A DNA stretch of 64,000 bases from Sebastes aleutianus. Its lineage: Eukaryota > Chordata > Actinopteri > Perciformes > Sebastidae. The position numbers and the translations under genes were made by a program. How positions within the stretch are numbered: the first letter of the stretch is position 1; each line of letters starts with the position of its first letter. Of this stretch, positions 34,226 to 47,000 are shown piece after piece. Location: NCBI GenBank assembly GCA_916700875.1, contig CAKAKS010000022.1, forward strand, positions 14,336,065 through 14,400,064, given 5' to 3'. Below the pieces are notes generated by a model, which saw only the letters and a program-made list of their open reading frames with translations, was not told where the DNA came from and did not search any database.

Positions 34226-37200
34226 AACTAAAGGCCCTGACATGCCAAGCCGATGGTCGGCTGTCGGACTAGTTTTTGAGGTGTGTCTCGCACCGTTGGC
34301 TCTAGTCTGCTCATGTTGGAGTTTTTTTCGGCCGAGGTAGAGAGATTGTGTTGGCAGGGTAGAAAATGTTATCACGCCAATAAATCTCTTTGAATTGAAT
34401 TAAACTGTGTGTGTGTGCGTGTGTTCCTCTCAACTGTGTGTTGAGTCCAGACCAGCTGCTTCCCCTCATCCTGTTGGATTTTGAGTGATTTAATTCAGCA
34501 GAAAGAGTATTATTATTATTTTCTGAAAGGGCAATTTCCTCCAAATGACCTCGAGCTCGCAAAACTCCCATCCGTTTGAAAATACGACTATAATGCGCTC
34601 TTTGAGCAGGATATAAAAAGGTTGAATTTAACCTTTAGCACCTCCCCGCCAGGGGTGGATTCAGTCACATTTCCTGCTGTCTTGGACTGTACTGTGCATG
34701 CATACAGGGGCTCGATATGAGCACACAGTTGGTCTCTTTATTGTTTGTCTTTAGCCAGCTTATCACAGTGGGCGGCATCAGTTTACAGGCTACACCGCTG
34801 TAGTTTCCCTCTCACTATCTCTATTTATAGCCTCCTGCTATATCTCAGAAAGCCCCGCTGCAGAAATGCAAAACCATTTATGATTATGATATTCATTCAA
34901 ATATATAGCAAAGTTAGATGTGAATGTGGAACAAAACTCTATAGTCTAAAACTTGCTAAATAGTTACTAAATAAAAAGTTAGGGTTCATCCTCTGAGGAC
35001 TTTGAATATCTGTAGTAAATTGGTGCTTTTACTGAAATAAAATATCTGAATACTTCTTCCACCACTGATGCTTTTAAACTTGTGCTAAATGTTTGTTTTC
35101 TGGTAACATCTGTGTTTTTTGTGGGAGGATTTAAACTGACTAATTAAAGTTATCATGATAAATATAGTCTGAAAAAGTCCACACCTTGTAAGCTCCTTTT
35201 AATGCTGCTCGTCCCTCAACCACCACTCCCACATTAACCATCAATAGAGGTGTAATTCTGCTCCTCCATGCAGCTGCACTGTGACCCTTCAGGGCTGCGT
35301 TGGTTGAATCCGTGCTCTCGCTGTCTGTCTGTGATTATGTGATACGGCGAGGCAGTGTGTGATCCTCAGACGGCATTCCTCTGCTCTTTGATCACTCAGT
35401 GTTTTGTCTGTCTGGATGAAACAGTGGGCCACCTGGTGAGGGGTGGGGGGGACACAGGATGCTGGGACACACTCAAAATACTCTACATCACTATGTGAAA
35501 TCCAAAAATGAACCTGCACATGGTAAAAATCTGCATGGACACAACTGCTTTGATGTAATTCGTGGATCAGGTTTACATCCCCTGAGGCAACGTGGAGCTC
35601 AGGTTGGATATTTAACACCTGTAGCACCAAAACAAAAGACCCACACACTCATCCTCACAGGTGTGACTACCTGGGCCCCACGCTGCTGCTGCTGCTGCTG
35701 CAAGACCATCTCCGTCTGTTTCCTGTCTTCTGCTTTGCATTTCAAGGCATGCGTGTGATGTTCCCACCTTCAGGCTTTATTCTCTCCTGTATATTATTAG
35801 TCTGAGTGTTCCCAGACCAGTCAGAAAGTTGATAAATCACCCTAACTTGAAAACTTAAAGGGGCCTTGATGCACCAAAGCACCTTTTGGCAATCATTAAG
35901 CATCTGTAGCAGACTTTCACTTGCAGGTTTTTTTTGCAGTGGTTCCGGCCCTCTTAGTTTGTCATTTTTTTAAAAAGTGGGTCCCCAGAAAAGAAGTTTA
36001 GGAAACACCGCTGTAAAGCAATTTCCAACATTTGAATTCACACTTTAGGGTAAATACCACCAGAAAAAGCTCCTTGCTGAGCTGTAAAACTGACATCCCA
36101 CTAAAGAAACACTCACTGTTGGTTCCCATGTTTAAAGTAGATTTAAAACACCCACCACTATCTCTACTGCCTTTAAATTAGAGAACAGACTCACACCCAC
36201 CTGCAGAATACAAAGAAACACACCCCACCTATAAACCCACACCTGGTCCCGTGCACAAACAACACACTTACCTGCACAAGGTGACAGCATCTTTGCTGAG
36301 TGAGGTCATCTTCGCCTGAGGGGGAAACTGTTAACACCCCTCTCTCTCTTTCTCTCGCCGTCTCTTCTGTCTGTTTCTGTCGTTCTTAGTTTTCTAAATA
36401 TGACACATTCCTCAAAGTTTGACCTTTGATCTTTCGCCTAACCTCTCACATAGCGTGACTTCTCACCCTCCGCACTCCCAACAACTTTACCCTACCTTAG
36501 CCACAGTCACTTTACACATACAGTACAGCCAGAACTGTACATTAAATGTAAAGAAATAGAAGAAAACATAACCATTTCCAACGTGTTTGAACTCTAAAAC
36601 ATATAAATAGATATACTGAATGATTTATTGATAGTAATAAATTATATTTCTTTATTATATGAAGCCATAACGCTGATTTTATACATGAAATAAGGCAGGC
36701 TACTTAATGGTCCAGTAGGCCTATGTTCAGATAATTACCTCTTCTATGTCTCTGCTACCTCATCAAATAATTAGCAGGGCTGTATTTAGTAGTGGTGCAA
36801 CGGTTCAACAAGCCCACGGTTAAAGGTATCAGCATCAAAATATACTTAAAATACCAAAAGTAAAAGTACTCATTATGCAGAATGACTCATTTGTAAATGA
36901 ATAATGTCTTCAGATGACAAGTATAGAGAGAAAAAGAAAACATCCTTATTAACTGTTGACTTTAATCTCATGGAAATTCATTCATAAATGTGTCTAAATA
37001 GAAAGATAACAACATGACTTCAATGGATGGTAAAAAGATGAAGCTTTAATTCATCTTTACACCTGGATTTTGATGCTTTGATGTTTCTCACTGTCTCATC
37101 ACCACCCAGGATTCATGTAGATATCAGGTGGATCAGAGGTCTGTTGGAGCTTGTTGATGCTTTGAAACTGGATTAATGTTTAACCAGACGTTCAGCTGCA

Positions 37201-39505
37201 GGTACACACCAGGAGGGAGTAAAAATAGACTTCACAGGAGACTAAAACCCTTCCATGAAACTAATTAAATACTTTTAGATGGTGCACCACATGCAGTCAT
37301 GATTTTGATTGCTAAGTACTAAGACATTAATCATCTGTACATTACTTTTTTCTAGAGTCATTCGGACAAAATCCAGAGGTTTGGGATTAATTTAAAGGAC
37401 CATCAAGTGATTTATTTATTTCATTTAATGAAGAAAATCTTTATTTTTATCCTTTATAGTGTCTTATTGTGTCGGATACTGACAACATAATGAAACAGTC
37501 CTCCTGCAGAGGAATCCTGCAGATACACAGGAGTTTTATTCTGGATGTGTAAACCAACTTAATTGCTCATTTTTAAATAAATAACTGAAATAATTAGTTT
37601 GCAGGAGGCCTTTACAGTCCAAACAATGTGTCACATTGGTTGTTTTTAAGTGCGAGGAATAATTCTTAGGTAAAATCTCTGGGAGAATATCTAAAATAAG
37701 TCAGCAGTGACCATTTGCCCTTAGTTTTTTTGTAGGAAACCCTCAGACCTGCCCCGCCTCTGGAATGTATGTAATGTATAACTACGATGATCCATCTCAC
37801 CGAAACCACCAGACCACATTCCTCTACCACAACGTCTCTCCTTCTACATATCTCTTACTCAGTAGCTATAACTCAGAATTTAGCATATATCTCATTCATT
37901 CTTATGACTCCTTAGTCACATTACTGTTCTTTATATCTTTATTGTTGCAAATTATCTCTGAAATCAGTGTCTGAATCGGACCAAAAAAGGTGCAAGTACC
38001 CTAATTCAGCCGTTGCGTGACATGATATATTTATATTTATACACATATCTGTGTGTAGGTTGGTGCCATGGGAAAGTTTTACTCTTTGAATCTTCCCTGC
38101 TGTTTGAGCTCTTTGTGCCTCCAGAGTTACAGTAGAGTGGGAGCACGTTAGTTACTGTCAGAGCTGCTGCCCTCAATGGAATCTGAGTAATGTTTAACCA
38201 GACCGGCTCCGAGCCAAAGAGACCGGACAGCATATTAACACCAGAGAGTGAAACCTGCAGGGCTCATTTCACACGCTCCAACCCAGTCATCTCCATGTGT
38301 ATATATATATACTGTTTATGATGTTTACATTTGTGTAACACGTAACTGGGATACCCCCCAAAAAACCCAAATATAACCAGGACACTAAAGCTCATATGTG
38401 TTCACTGTATGCCTGTTAAACTGTGTCTACATACAACTAACGTTATGGATAGGATCAGTACAGGAATCAGATTGCAAATAGAACCAAATAATTGAATATG
38501 AATTGTGTCCTCAGAGCTGTTTATATGTAATAATGCAATGTAATTTTGACAGTTTCAGTCAGAACAAAGCAGCATTGGTATCAGCTTTGAAGCACAATTT
38601 TACTGTCTGATAGTGGCCAAAAATAAGATATAACCTACAGTGAAAAGGCAGAGGAAGTTTAAAGAATGCAAATCATTTCTGTTTTGGTTAAAATGACAAT
38701 CATAAAAGCTCAAAAAAGCATCAGCATGTGTATTTGTGTCTCTGCCCTCCTGCTGCAGAGACAATATGGTGGCGTCTTATCTGTGTGTTTTGGATGGATC
38801 TCTGCAGTACTTTAAAGGGCATGACGGTGGTTTGGCTGCCCTTAGATGTGCCATATTTATTTTTGGTCTCTTTTCTAACCCTGCTGGTTTTAAATTAGAG
38901 CCTGTCTGTCTAAAAATCTCCAAGCTTGTCCACTAGTTGTTCCTAGTGCTGCTGCATGTGTGTGTGTGCGTGTGTATGGGTTCGGCATGATTTGGTGCAG
39001 ATGTAGCGTAGATTTCACCCTGCAGCTGAACCTGAAGCTGATGCTTTTTGGCCCTTTATTTGCAGCTGGGTGGGCTATTAAATATATAATGTTAAAAATC
39101 TTTAACCCTGCATGTAGTAGGAAGGAGGTCCTGGAAGTAGCTGAAAACAGAAGGTGCACCACCTCTTACACATTTAATTGTCTCTGAGCTCAGTAATAGT
39201 TTACAGTTGTTGGCCCATGGAGGGCCGACATATAAGAGACTTAACACACCCCGCTGAAAACATGATTAAACTCTGATCCATTTTACGACCACATAAACTC
39301 AGCAGGTTGCTGCTCTACTGAACATGCTGTACTACAGGGTTAGGTATGCTTTTTATTTCTTATTTATGTTTTACGATGCTGTATGACGGCAGCAAATGCT
39401 GAAAATATGTACATTTCTGTATGAGAAAGTTGGAGACGGTCATATTAAACCTTATTAGAAACACATTGACAAAAGTCAAAGCAGGTGTTGTTGATATTAA
39501 TGAGT
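34226..39505. other. Intron 2, mostly unrecognised
   Basis: No exon is supported. Small features are a CTG run at 35685-35700, a TA run at 38304-38312, pyrimidine-rich DNA at 36340-36390, and a phrase GTGGTGCAACGGTTCAACAA (36793-36812) like the start of a hAT-type MITE. Open frames here are short and lack motifs. Confidence 0.4.
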
Positions 39506-40095
39506 AAAAAGCAGTGGGCAACCTCCGGGTCTGAAAAGTGAAGCCAATGTTGAAGTGCCTTAAACTGTCATTCCTTCTAATAGCCAGCAGGGGGCGACTC
39601 CTCTGGTTGCTAAAAGAAGTCTGATTGTATAGAAGTCTATGAGAAAATGAGCCTACTTCTCACTTGATTTATTACCTCAGTAAACATTGTAAACATGAGT
39701 TTATGGTCTCAATCGCTAGTTTCAAGTCTTCTTCAATACAGCATGATGTTCATTTAGTAAATTATGGTCCCATTTAGAGTCAAATAGACCATAAAGCAGG
39801 GGAGGCTTTAGGGCGGGGCTACCTTGTGATTGACAGGTCGCTACCACGGCGTTGTCCAGTCTGGGAGTTGTCCGTGTTTTCGTCTTACAACTTTAACCCT
39901 TTCACAGTGTGTTTTCAGGTCATGAAAGTTAATTAGAACATTTTTGTCGCCTGAAAATGTCTTATTCAGCGTTCCGTTGCAAAAAACCAAGACGGCGACG
40001 GCCAAAATGCCGAACTCAAGGCTTCAAAACAGCAGCCCACAAACCAGTTGGTGACGTCACGGTGACTACGTCCACTTCTTATCTACAGTCTATGG
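39506..40095 (+). mobile_element. Common teleost MITE ending TCTACAGTCTATGG
   Basis: GGCAACCTCCGGGTCTGAAA at the left, GCCAGCAGGGGGCGACTCCT inside, then GACGTCACGGTGACTACGTC and CTTATCTACAGTCTATGG at the right are hallmarks of an abundant percomorph repeat (general knowledge). A degenerate reading frame MSYSAFRCKKPRRR starts at 39957 within it. It could be a THAP-like remnant, but this is uncertain. Confidence 0.65.
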
Positions 40096-40290
40096 TATTT
40101 GGTCATAAAAAGTGTTGGACAAATTAAAATTTTGACCAAATGATAGCGCTAGATGAAAAATCAGGGGATCACCAAAGTTATTACGATTCATCCTGAGAGT
40201 AACATGAATGTGTGAACCAAATTTAATAGCAATCCATCCCATAGTTGTTGAAATATGTCAGTCTGGTCCAAAGTGGGATGCCACTTTTTT
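40096..40290 (+). repeat. Interspersed repeat (TAGTTGTTGA type)
   Basis: GATAGCGCTAGATGAAAAAT, then AATCCATCCCATAGTTGTTG. Relatives lie at 22078-22160 (CCACCTGATAGTTGTTGAGA) and 56575-56700 (AATTAAATAGTTGTTAAGAC). Confidence 0.6.
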
Positions 40291-41770
40291 AACCATGCAG
40301 GTAGCACGTCTAAATCTTAAGAATGTCAAATGGAGAGTTGTTTTTTCTTGTTTTATAAACTGCCTGCGTCACCCCGACAGCCTAACCTTTGCATATTACT
40401 CACCATGTCTTGCTACAAAAGTAGCTAGTCTTCCTCTATAAAAAGTTAACTAAAACCCATGCCGTATGGTAAAACCAAACCACATTGAGACTTCTCATTT
40501 GGGTTTGGCTGATTTCATCCAGAGCCTCCCATTGTCCAGAGCAAACATGACCCCAAAAACATCCCAGATCAAGAGATTTAAAGCCTTGTTTTTTACAGTA
40601 TTGTATGATAATATCATCCAGTCATTGTTTTAACTGTATTATCTGTTGGTTTCTATCTTGATACTTTTGTTGGGTGTGGCATTAGTTGCTTCTTCTTGCC
40701 TGAGGCCTCATTTCAGGTTCATCTAGTGAATTAGAGTGGACATTTGTGGAGACAAAACAAACCGACCATTAACAAACACCCTGGAGGCTGCAGCTAACTC
40801 CTAATTAGCCTCCTTAGATGGGAGCGCTTATGTGCTCATTAAAACATTCACTGCAGGTAGAGACTATTAAAGAATGAAAAAAGTCACATTATTCACCAGT
40901 TAAAATTTAAAAAAGATGTATGCAATCAACCTCCCGCTGACCACCAGCAGCATTAAGACCTCCTGGAAATTAAAACGTCTGTTCCACCCAATGAAAAGGG
41001 TGCACACATTGGCCTTAGCAATTAAACACAAAATGCGTCAGTCCAGCAGTAGCTATTAAATCCCTTTGGTGTCAGTATTTTTAGTTTACTTGATGCAAGC
41101 AGTGGCAGGAAAAGCATGTTGCAGAGGAAAAAGCTCAGAAAGTTAGCGTTAGTTTGTTGCCTGTTGATCGAGGTAAGACACTACTGTTTTACATTGTGCT
41201 GCTGCTCTGTAACTGACCTTTGACCTTTTATTTTTAGGAATGTGGCTAACTGTATTCTTGTCTGTGGTTTTTCAAGCTTTGTTTTGAATTTCCTGAGGTT
41301 TGAGGGCGACTCCACGCCTCTCATTTTGCCTCTGGGCGCTTCAAATGTCAGCAGAAAGTGCAGAAAAACTGCAAACTTGAATCTCTGTGTGCTCAGCATT
41401 CATGGAAATATGCTGTAATGCAGATAAATCTGGTGTAAAAGTTGGACCTCGGAGCTTTCAGTCGTATCACACCATCTTTATTCATTGTTGACATGCCAAA
41501 AATCATGGATTGATCTCAGTCCACCTCCATGATTGAACTGAGCAAGCTCCATCTGCTCATAAAAAATGTGTTATGTTGTTGAAATGGACTGTGTTGGCAT
41601 TGTTTCGCCAAAATACAAGTTAAAGAATGAACTTTCATGCTTTTTCTGGTCTGTTTTCATCTGGTATTGTGTACTGTTGTGTTGTTTATGAGGCAAAACA
41701 ATAGAAGGGAGAATTTAATGACCTAGATTTACAGGCTGGAAAGTGATTTTACTATTGAGTACAACTGACC

Positions 41771-42454
41771 ACTAAAACAATACAATATGCTTGAATAGAA
41801 ATCCGTTACTTTGCTGAAAGTTTACTGATGAAAAGGAAAATTACTGATGTAAAAACAAATGTCAGAATGTCAAGAAACAAATAATACACATGTAAGAGTT
41901 GAGAAACTTTTAATTTGCATAATAAAAATCACATAAAAACAACTAAAACCACTCATACCCTTTATTTTTTTCTCTCACTGTTTAATAATAAAATAATTAT
42001 AATTATAATAATTATAATAATAATAGAAGTAATGCAAAGAGTTTACAGTTTACAGAAAAAGAAAAAGAACAACAATTGAGGTTAAAAAAAACAGGCACAA
42101 AATATTAGCATACTGTGGAGAAAGAAAAAAAAGAAAGCATATACAACATAAACATAAATATATGTTGATAGATATTCAAGACAATTAAAACAATACAATA
42201 TGCTTGAGTAGAAGTCCTTTGCTTTGCTGAAAGTTTACTGATGAGAATGAAAATTACTGATGTAAAAATCTACTTGGGATAAAAAAATATTAAATATATA
42301 GAATATTAAATAAATATTACACACGTTAGAGTTGAGAAACTTTTAATCTGCATGATAAAAAAATCACATAAAAACAACCAAAACTATCCAGCCCCTTTAT
42401 TTTTTTCTTTCAGTGTTTATTATAATTATTTTCATTTTTATAATTATTTTTATA

Positions 42455-42517
<63 letters not shown>

Positions 42518-42564
42518 TAATAATAATAACAATAATAATATTGGTATTAGTAGTAGTAGTACTA

Positions 42565-42601
<37 letters not shown>

Positions 42602-42616
42602 AAGCAATACAAAGAG

Positions 42617-42659
<43 letters not shown>

Positions 42660-42717
42660 AAGCAATACAAAGATAATAATAATAATGATAGTATTGATAT
42701 TAGTAGTAGTAGTACTA

Positions 42718-42763
<46 letters not shown>

Positions 42764-42905
42764 TAATACAAGTAATACAAAGAACTCACAATTTACAGAA
42801 AAAGAAAGAACATTAATTAAGGTTAAGAAAACAGGCACAAAATACTGTTGAGAAAGAAAAAAATAAAAGGAAAAATAAATGTATGTTATTCAAGATAACT
42901 AAAAC
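41771..42905 (+). repeat. Head-to-tail tandem duplication with expanded TTA/AAT arrays
   Basis: Unit 1 (41771-42182) and unit 2 (42183-42905) share, in order, AAAACAATACAATATGCTTG, TTGCTGAAAGTTTACTGATG, GTTGAGAAACTTTTAAT, ACAGGCACAAAATA and a TATTCAAGA end. The extra length of unit 2 is triplet repeat: TTA at about 42459-42515 and AAT arrays near 42565-42600, 42617-42658 and 42716-42762, the last two separated by duplicated ATACAAGCAATACAAAGA segments. The unit 1 counterpart has only a short ATA tract (41985-42025). Confidence 0.85.
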
Positions 42906-42959
42906 AAATTATTTATTTCACAATTTTTAATCCTCATTAATCAACATAAACCACTCAAA

Positions 42960-43466
42960 TCTGCCATGAGAGCGCTGATTGGCTGTCGAGTTGCATTGGG
43001 GCGTGGCGTCATTAAGTGTCATACATCTGATTGGTTTAGCTGCTCGTAGTGGGCGGGGCCTTACTGTAGCCTGTGCTGGCTGTCACACAGCAGAGAAGTT
43101 AAGACCATACATACGTTCAACAGTAGCAGTGAACAGGGATAGGCGTCGTTTAACCGGAGTTTTAAGTGGGATTTCCTTCGTTATTTGTCTCGAAATTGAA
43201 GAGTTTTCATAAAGGTGGCGTTAACAACGGATCGGTGCGTTTACTTGAGTAAAATGGAAACGTTTAAATGAGTTTTGGTGCCATACCGGTGGAGTAAAGC
43301 GAGTGTTTAGGAGAAGAGGAAGGAGGTCCCACACTGAGCAAACAGCGACTAATGCGAGCTCAGACACACGGAGGTAGCTTGGTTTGGAGGTCGTTTCAAG
43401 CTAAAACCTGTTCACTATCGGGGGTTTGGATGTGGCCGAATTTGACTCGAGGGGTTTTTCTTGCAA
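42960..43466 (+). promoter_or_regulatory. Promoter and 5' UTR of the short RASSF isoform
   Basis: After the AT-rich duplication, GC content rises. There are inverted CCAAT boxes (ATTGG) at 42978-42982, 42995-42999 and 43030-43034, and a GC box GGGCGGGGC at 43051-43059. No TATA box is obvious. This pattern suits a TATA-less promoter roughly 300-400 bp upstream of the start codon at 43467. A 77-codon open frame at 42979-43212 lies inside and is treated as leader or chance. Confidence 0.65.
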
Positions 43467-43589
43467 ATGACGTGGAATAGCACGATGAGCAGTGGCTACA
43501 GTAGCTTGGAGGAGGACTCAGAAGAGTACTTTTTCACCGCCAGGACCTCTTTCTTCAAAAAACCTTCAGGAAAAGTCACAGTGAGCAAG
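43467..43589 (+). CDS. rassf3: RASSF-family gene, exon 1C (short-isoform first exon)
   Basis: It has exactly 41 codons, ending in phase 0 at AGCAAG|GTAAAC. The peptide begins MTWNST, followed by MSSGYSSLEEDSEEYFFTAR and TSFFKKPSGK. From memory, human RASSF3 starts MSSGYSSLEED and continues with FFTARTSFF; the RAPL form of RASSF5 has MSSGYCSLDEE and FFTAKTTFF. The match is closer to RASSF3, although RAPL also has a six-residue MT- extension before MSSGY. Short isoforms lack the C1 domain and keep RA and SARAH. The next exon is not visible in the window. Human RASSF3 and BCL2L14 are both on chromosome 12 whereas RASSF5 is on 1q, which mildly supports rassf3. Confidence 0.85.
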
Positions 43590-44566
43590 GTAAACACATT
43601 GCTTCTTTCAAAGACAACCTTCCTGTAAGCTGTTTGTGTCTTTTAGACAAGTAGAACAACTCTAAAAGTCAAGTTGTGTCAATCAGAAAGGGGCGTCCTG
43701 CAGAACTCCATTGAAAAATCTGTTAATTCAATATTCATTAGCTTACTAGCAAAAGCACATATGAGATAGAAACTAACTGAAGCACATTTTCTCTTGTTTA
43801 GTAGTTGTACTTGAATTCGGCATACATTTAGTTTAAAAAAAATGCACCAATTTTGATTAAATTAGCACTTTTAGTGTTGGTTCACCTGTTGTGTCCCGTT
43901 ACCTTCGCCATCAAAAGGGGGCGTCTCTCAGAACTCCATTAAAAAATCTGCTAAATCAATATTCATTAGCTTCCTAACAAAAGCACATATGATATAGAGA
44001 TTAACTAAAGCCCATTTTCTCTTGTTTAGTGGTCATACTTGAATTCGGCATACATTTGGTTTTAAAAAAACGCACCCATTTTGGTTAAATTAGCACTTTT
44101 AGTGTTTGTTCACCTCTTGTGTCCTGTTACCTTCACCCTGCAAAATCCACCATGCAGGTTGGCAGAGCTAGTTGTAAAAAACCCTCAGAAAAGTCACAGT
44201 GAGCAAGGTAAAACATGCTATTTCCTTTCAAGACAACCTTCCTGTAAGCTGTTTGTGTCTTTAAGACGAGTAGAACAACTCTAAAAGTCTAAATGTCTCA
44301 ATCAGAAAGGGGCGTCCTGCAGAACTCCATTAAAAAATTGGTTAATTTAATATTCATTAGCTTACTAACAAAAGCACATATGAGATAGAAATTAACTGAA
44401 GCACATTTTCTATTGTTTAGTAGTCATACTTGAGTTCGGCATACATTTAGTTTAAATAAATGCACCCATTTTGTTAAATGAGCACTTTTAGTGTTGGTTC
44501 ACCTGTTGTGTCTTGTTACCTTCAACCTGCAAAATCAAACATGCAGGTTGGTAGAGCTAGTTGAAA
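43557..44566 (+). repeat. Local duplication that includes the 3' end of exon 1C
   Basis: The order of blocks is X-Y-Y'-Z-X'-Y''-Z'. X (43557-43690) starts in exon 1C at AAAAAACC and crosses its donor; X' (44176-44309) repeats it at an offset of about 618 bp, including TCACAGTGAGCAAGGTAAA. Y copies start GGGGCGTC near 43691, 43917 and 44310 and carry CATTAGCTT and GAATTCGGCATACATTT-like phrases. Z copies carry ATGCAGGTTGG and AGAGCTAGTTG (44150-44175, 44540-44565). X' has a preserved donor but no start codon or upstream exon body. Confidence 0.88.
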
Positions 44567-46999
44567 AATGATTTTCTGGTGATGTTCTCCATGCCGAATT
44601 TAGCAGAGGAGTCTAAGGATTTGTAAAGTTGTATTTTTTTGTTTTACCTCTGACATTTGCTTGCCTATCAAGTAGGAAACCTTAAATCAACAGAATTGTT
44701 AGGCAGATGTTGGAGCAAGTTAAAGGAATATTTGCACAACAACCAGTTAATCCCCTTTTGACAGTTGCTAGGATTAGCATTGCATTTGACAATAAGTGTC
44801 TGTTGCAGATCAGTTATGGGGGGCTTAATATTAAGATTTAAATGGATGAATCAACAACAAAACATCTTAAAATACAGAAATTGGAGACTTTGATCAGCAG
44901 GCCAGTGGTTATTACCTCCAGAGACTCACATGAGTCCACCACAACCCCAACCTTGTGACCCAATTTGGCCTCAAACCAGAGTTTAAACAAGCCTAAATAA
45001 AATCACGCTTTCTTTGCCTACAGACGGAGAGAATTACGTCTAGACTGGGTATTGGATTGAGTCAAAACATGCAGCTTTATCTAAAAAATTAGGTCACTCT
45101 TCAGGTCTTTGACTAAATACCGGCCTTCTACAGTCTTCAAGTGGCTCTCACTCACACTGATCTACTTGTACATGCACTCACACACATACTCAGTGTCTCA
45201 GACAGTCGTGCAAACACAGCTGGTTTGTTCCACGCTTGCAATACTCAGCATACTGTAACAGAATCAAGCTATTCTTCTTCTTTTCTGCCCACTTCGTGTG
45301 TGTGTGGATTGCTTGCAAATTCTGCAGCAATGCATGACCCTTCACTTTTCCATAACGGGCCCTTTAACACAGGTCCTCATTCCTCACGGCAGTGTGTGTG
45401 GAGTGGATGCACAATGTGGTCCATACAGTGCTGCAAGAGAGAGGTCGTGACCTGTGGTGGTTTAAGCTGTGGCTCCGGACCTGAAATGGGACCCTGGCTC
45501 CTGTATGGTGGTTTCCCAACATGCCAGCAGTAATTACAACTAGAGAAGAGACGTGTCCTTTGGGAAAAAACGTGTGGGACTGCTGTATGAAATTACTGGT
45601 TTACTATCGGAAAATTGCGAGGTTACCGTGAGAGTCCATGTGTATTTATGTTTGCCACGGAGTTGTACTTCTACTACAGTAATGGATTACCTACCGGAGT
45701 TGGCTAAAGTTAGGAAATGGTAACTGTAGTAAAGCTGGCAGGAAATGAAACTGAAATTGTTGTGTCAGCAAACACCAGTATACTCCACTGTCACTAGTGG
45801 TCATTTAAAGATGTCCAAGATGGAAGAAGACACAACTTTCTTTTGCATTTATGCACATTGCAATCAATTGCAAGACATCGTTAATTAGAGGCAACGCATT
45901 GTTGAGATCAGGGCTGCAGGTAATACGATTTCCATTATCTGTTGATTATGCCGATCGGCTTGGTGTGTCAGGGCCTTAACACCAGCACTGTGACAACACA
46001 TTGACTAGAAAAAGGGTCTTTAATCACAGAGTCTCCCAGGAGAGAGGAGACATTTCTCATTATGTTACCAGGCTGTAGTCCTAGTATGTCTTACTGTATG
46101 TGAAAGTGAAGTTTAATAAGCTGGAGTGTAAACAGAGAGAGACGGAGGACAAACAGAGACAGACACAAGGCAGACAGACTGATTGTGGATGGTCAAACAG
46201 TGAAATGAGATGTAGCAGACTGGCCAGAAGAGGATTTATCTCCATATCCTACACACACACATGCACACACACATGCAGATACACACTCATACAGTGTTTC
46301 AGTGGTGACTGAAGCAGGGTTTATACCCATCATTCCCTACCAACACGCAGACACATTCTTGCCCCCGCTCGCCCACTCATCCACCTTCTAAATGTGTGAA
46401 TGGTGTTTCTGTCGGGAAATGTCACACTGACCAGTGGGTCTGTGTGTCTCATGAAATAAAGGGTAATCCCACCCAACCCCCAGCACACACACACACACAC
46501 ACACACACTGGACAGTTAAAGCAGCTCATCTTCAATTCAAATCATGCTGGCGGCAGACTGAAGGCTTACTGTATTCATCATCTTTCCGACATGATATTTG
46601 GAGCTCATAGTCATGTTGCATCCACTTCTACTGACACTGAATTAGTCTTATTTTTAACAACAACAATAATGCAATTTTTCTTATATACTACTTATTTTAG
46701 AAAGTGCTTAACATTACCACATAAATAGACAAATATCCCTCCAGTCATGCATCAATATTAAGGCTTGTTCAGGGTGTCCAGCAGCATGCACTGGGACAAA
46801 GTAGGGAATACACACTTGACAGGTCACTAGTGTTATATTAGAGACAAACACACACACATACTCAATTTTACACCTATTTAGAGTTTCCAGTTTAAGTGTC
46901 ACAACATGTGGATTGAAAATAAATAACTCCAATTAAGAAAATGCAGAAATTATTGCCATAACAAATGGGTACGTTTTTATATGGAGTATGGTATTATGT
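44567..46999. other. Intron after exon 1C, nothing certain
   Basis: No exon with splice signals and RASSF similarity was found. A (CA)n run lies at 46484-46508. A 130-codon frame at 45141-45533 has no family resemblance. Confidence 0.4.
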
Positions 47000-47000
47000 T

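Noticed and set aside
42410..42838. 142-codon Leu/Tyr/Asn-rich frame on - and its + partner
   Set aside because: It is produced entirely by TTA/AAT triplet arrays.
43467..43589. Assignment of exon 1C firmly to rassf5 (RAPL)
   Set aside because: The MT- extension is RAPL-like, but MSSGYSSLEED and FFTARTSFF fit RASSF3 better; left as the alternative.
45141..45533. 130-codon open frame on +
   Set aside because: There is no recognisable domain, the composition is Cys/Ser/His-rich as expected from chance in CA-rich DNA, and no fitting splice sites or promoter are seen.
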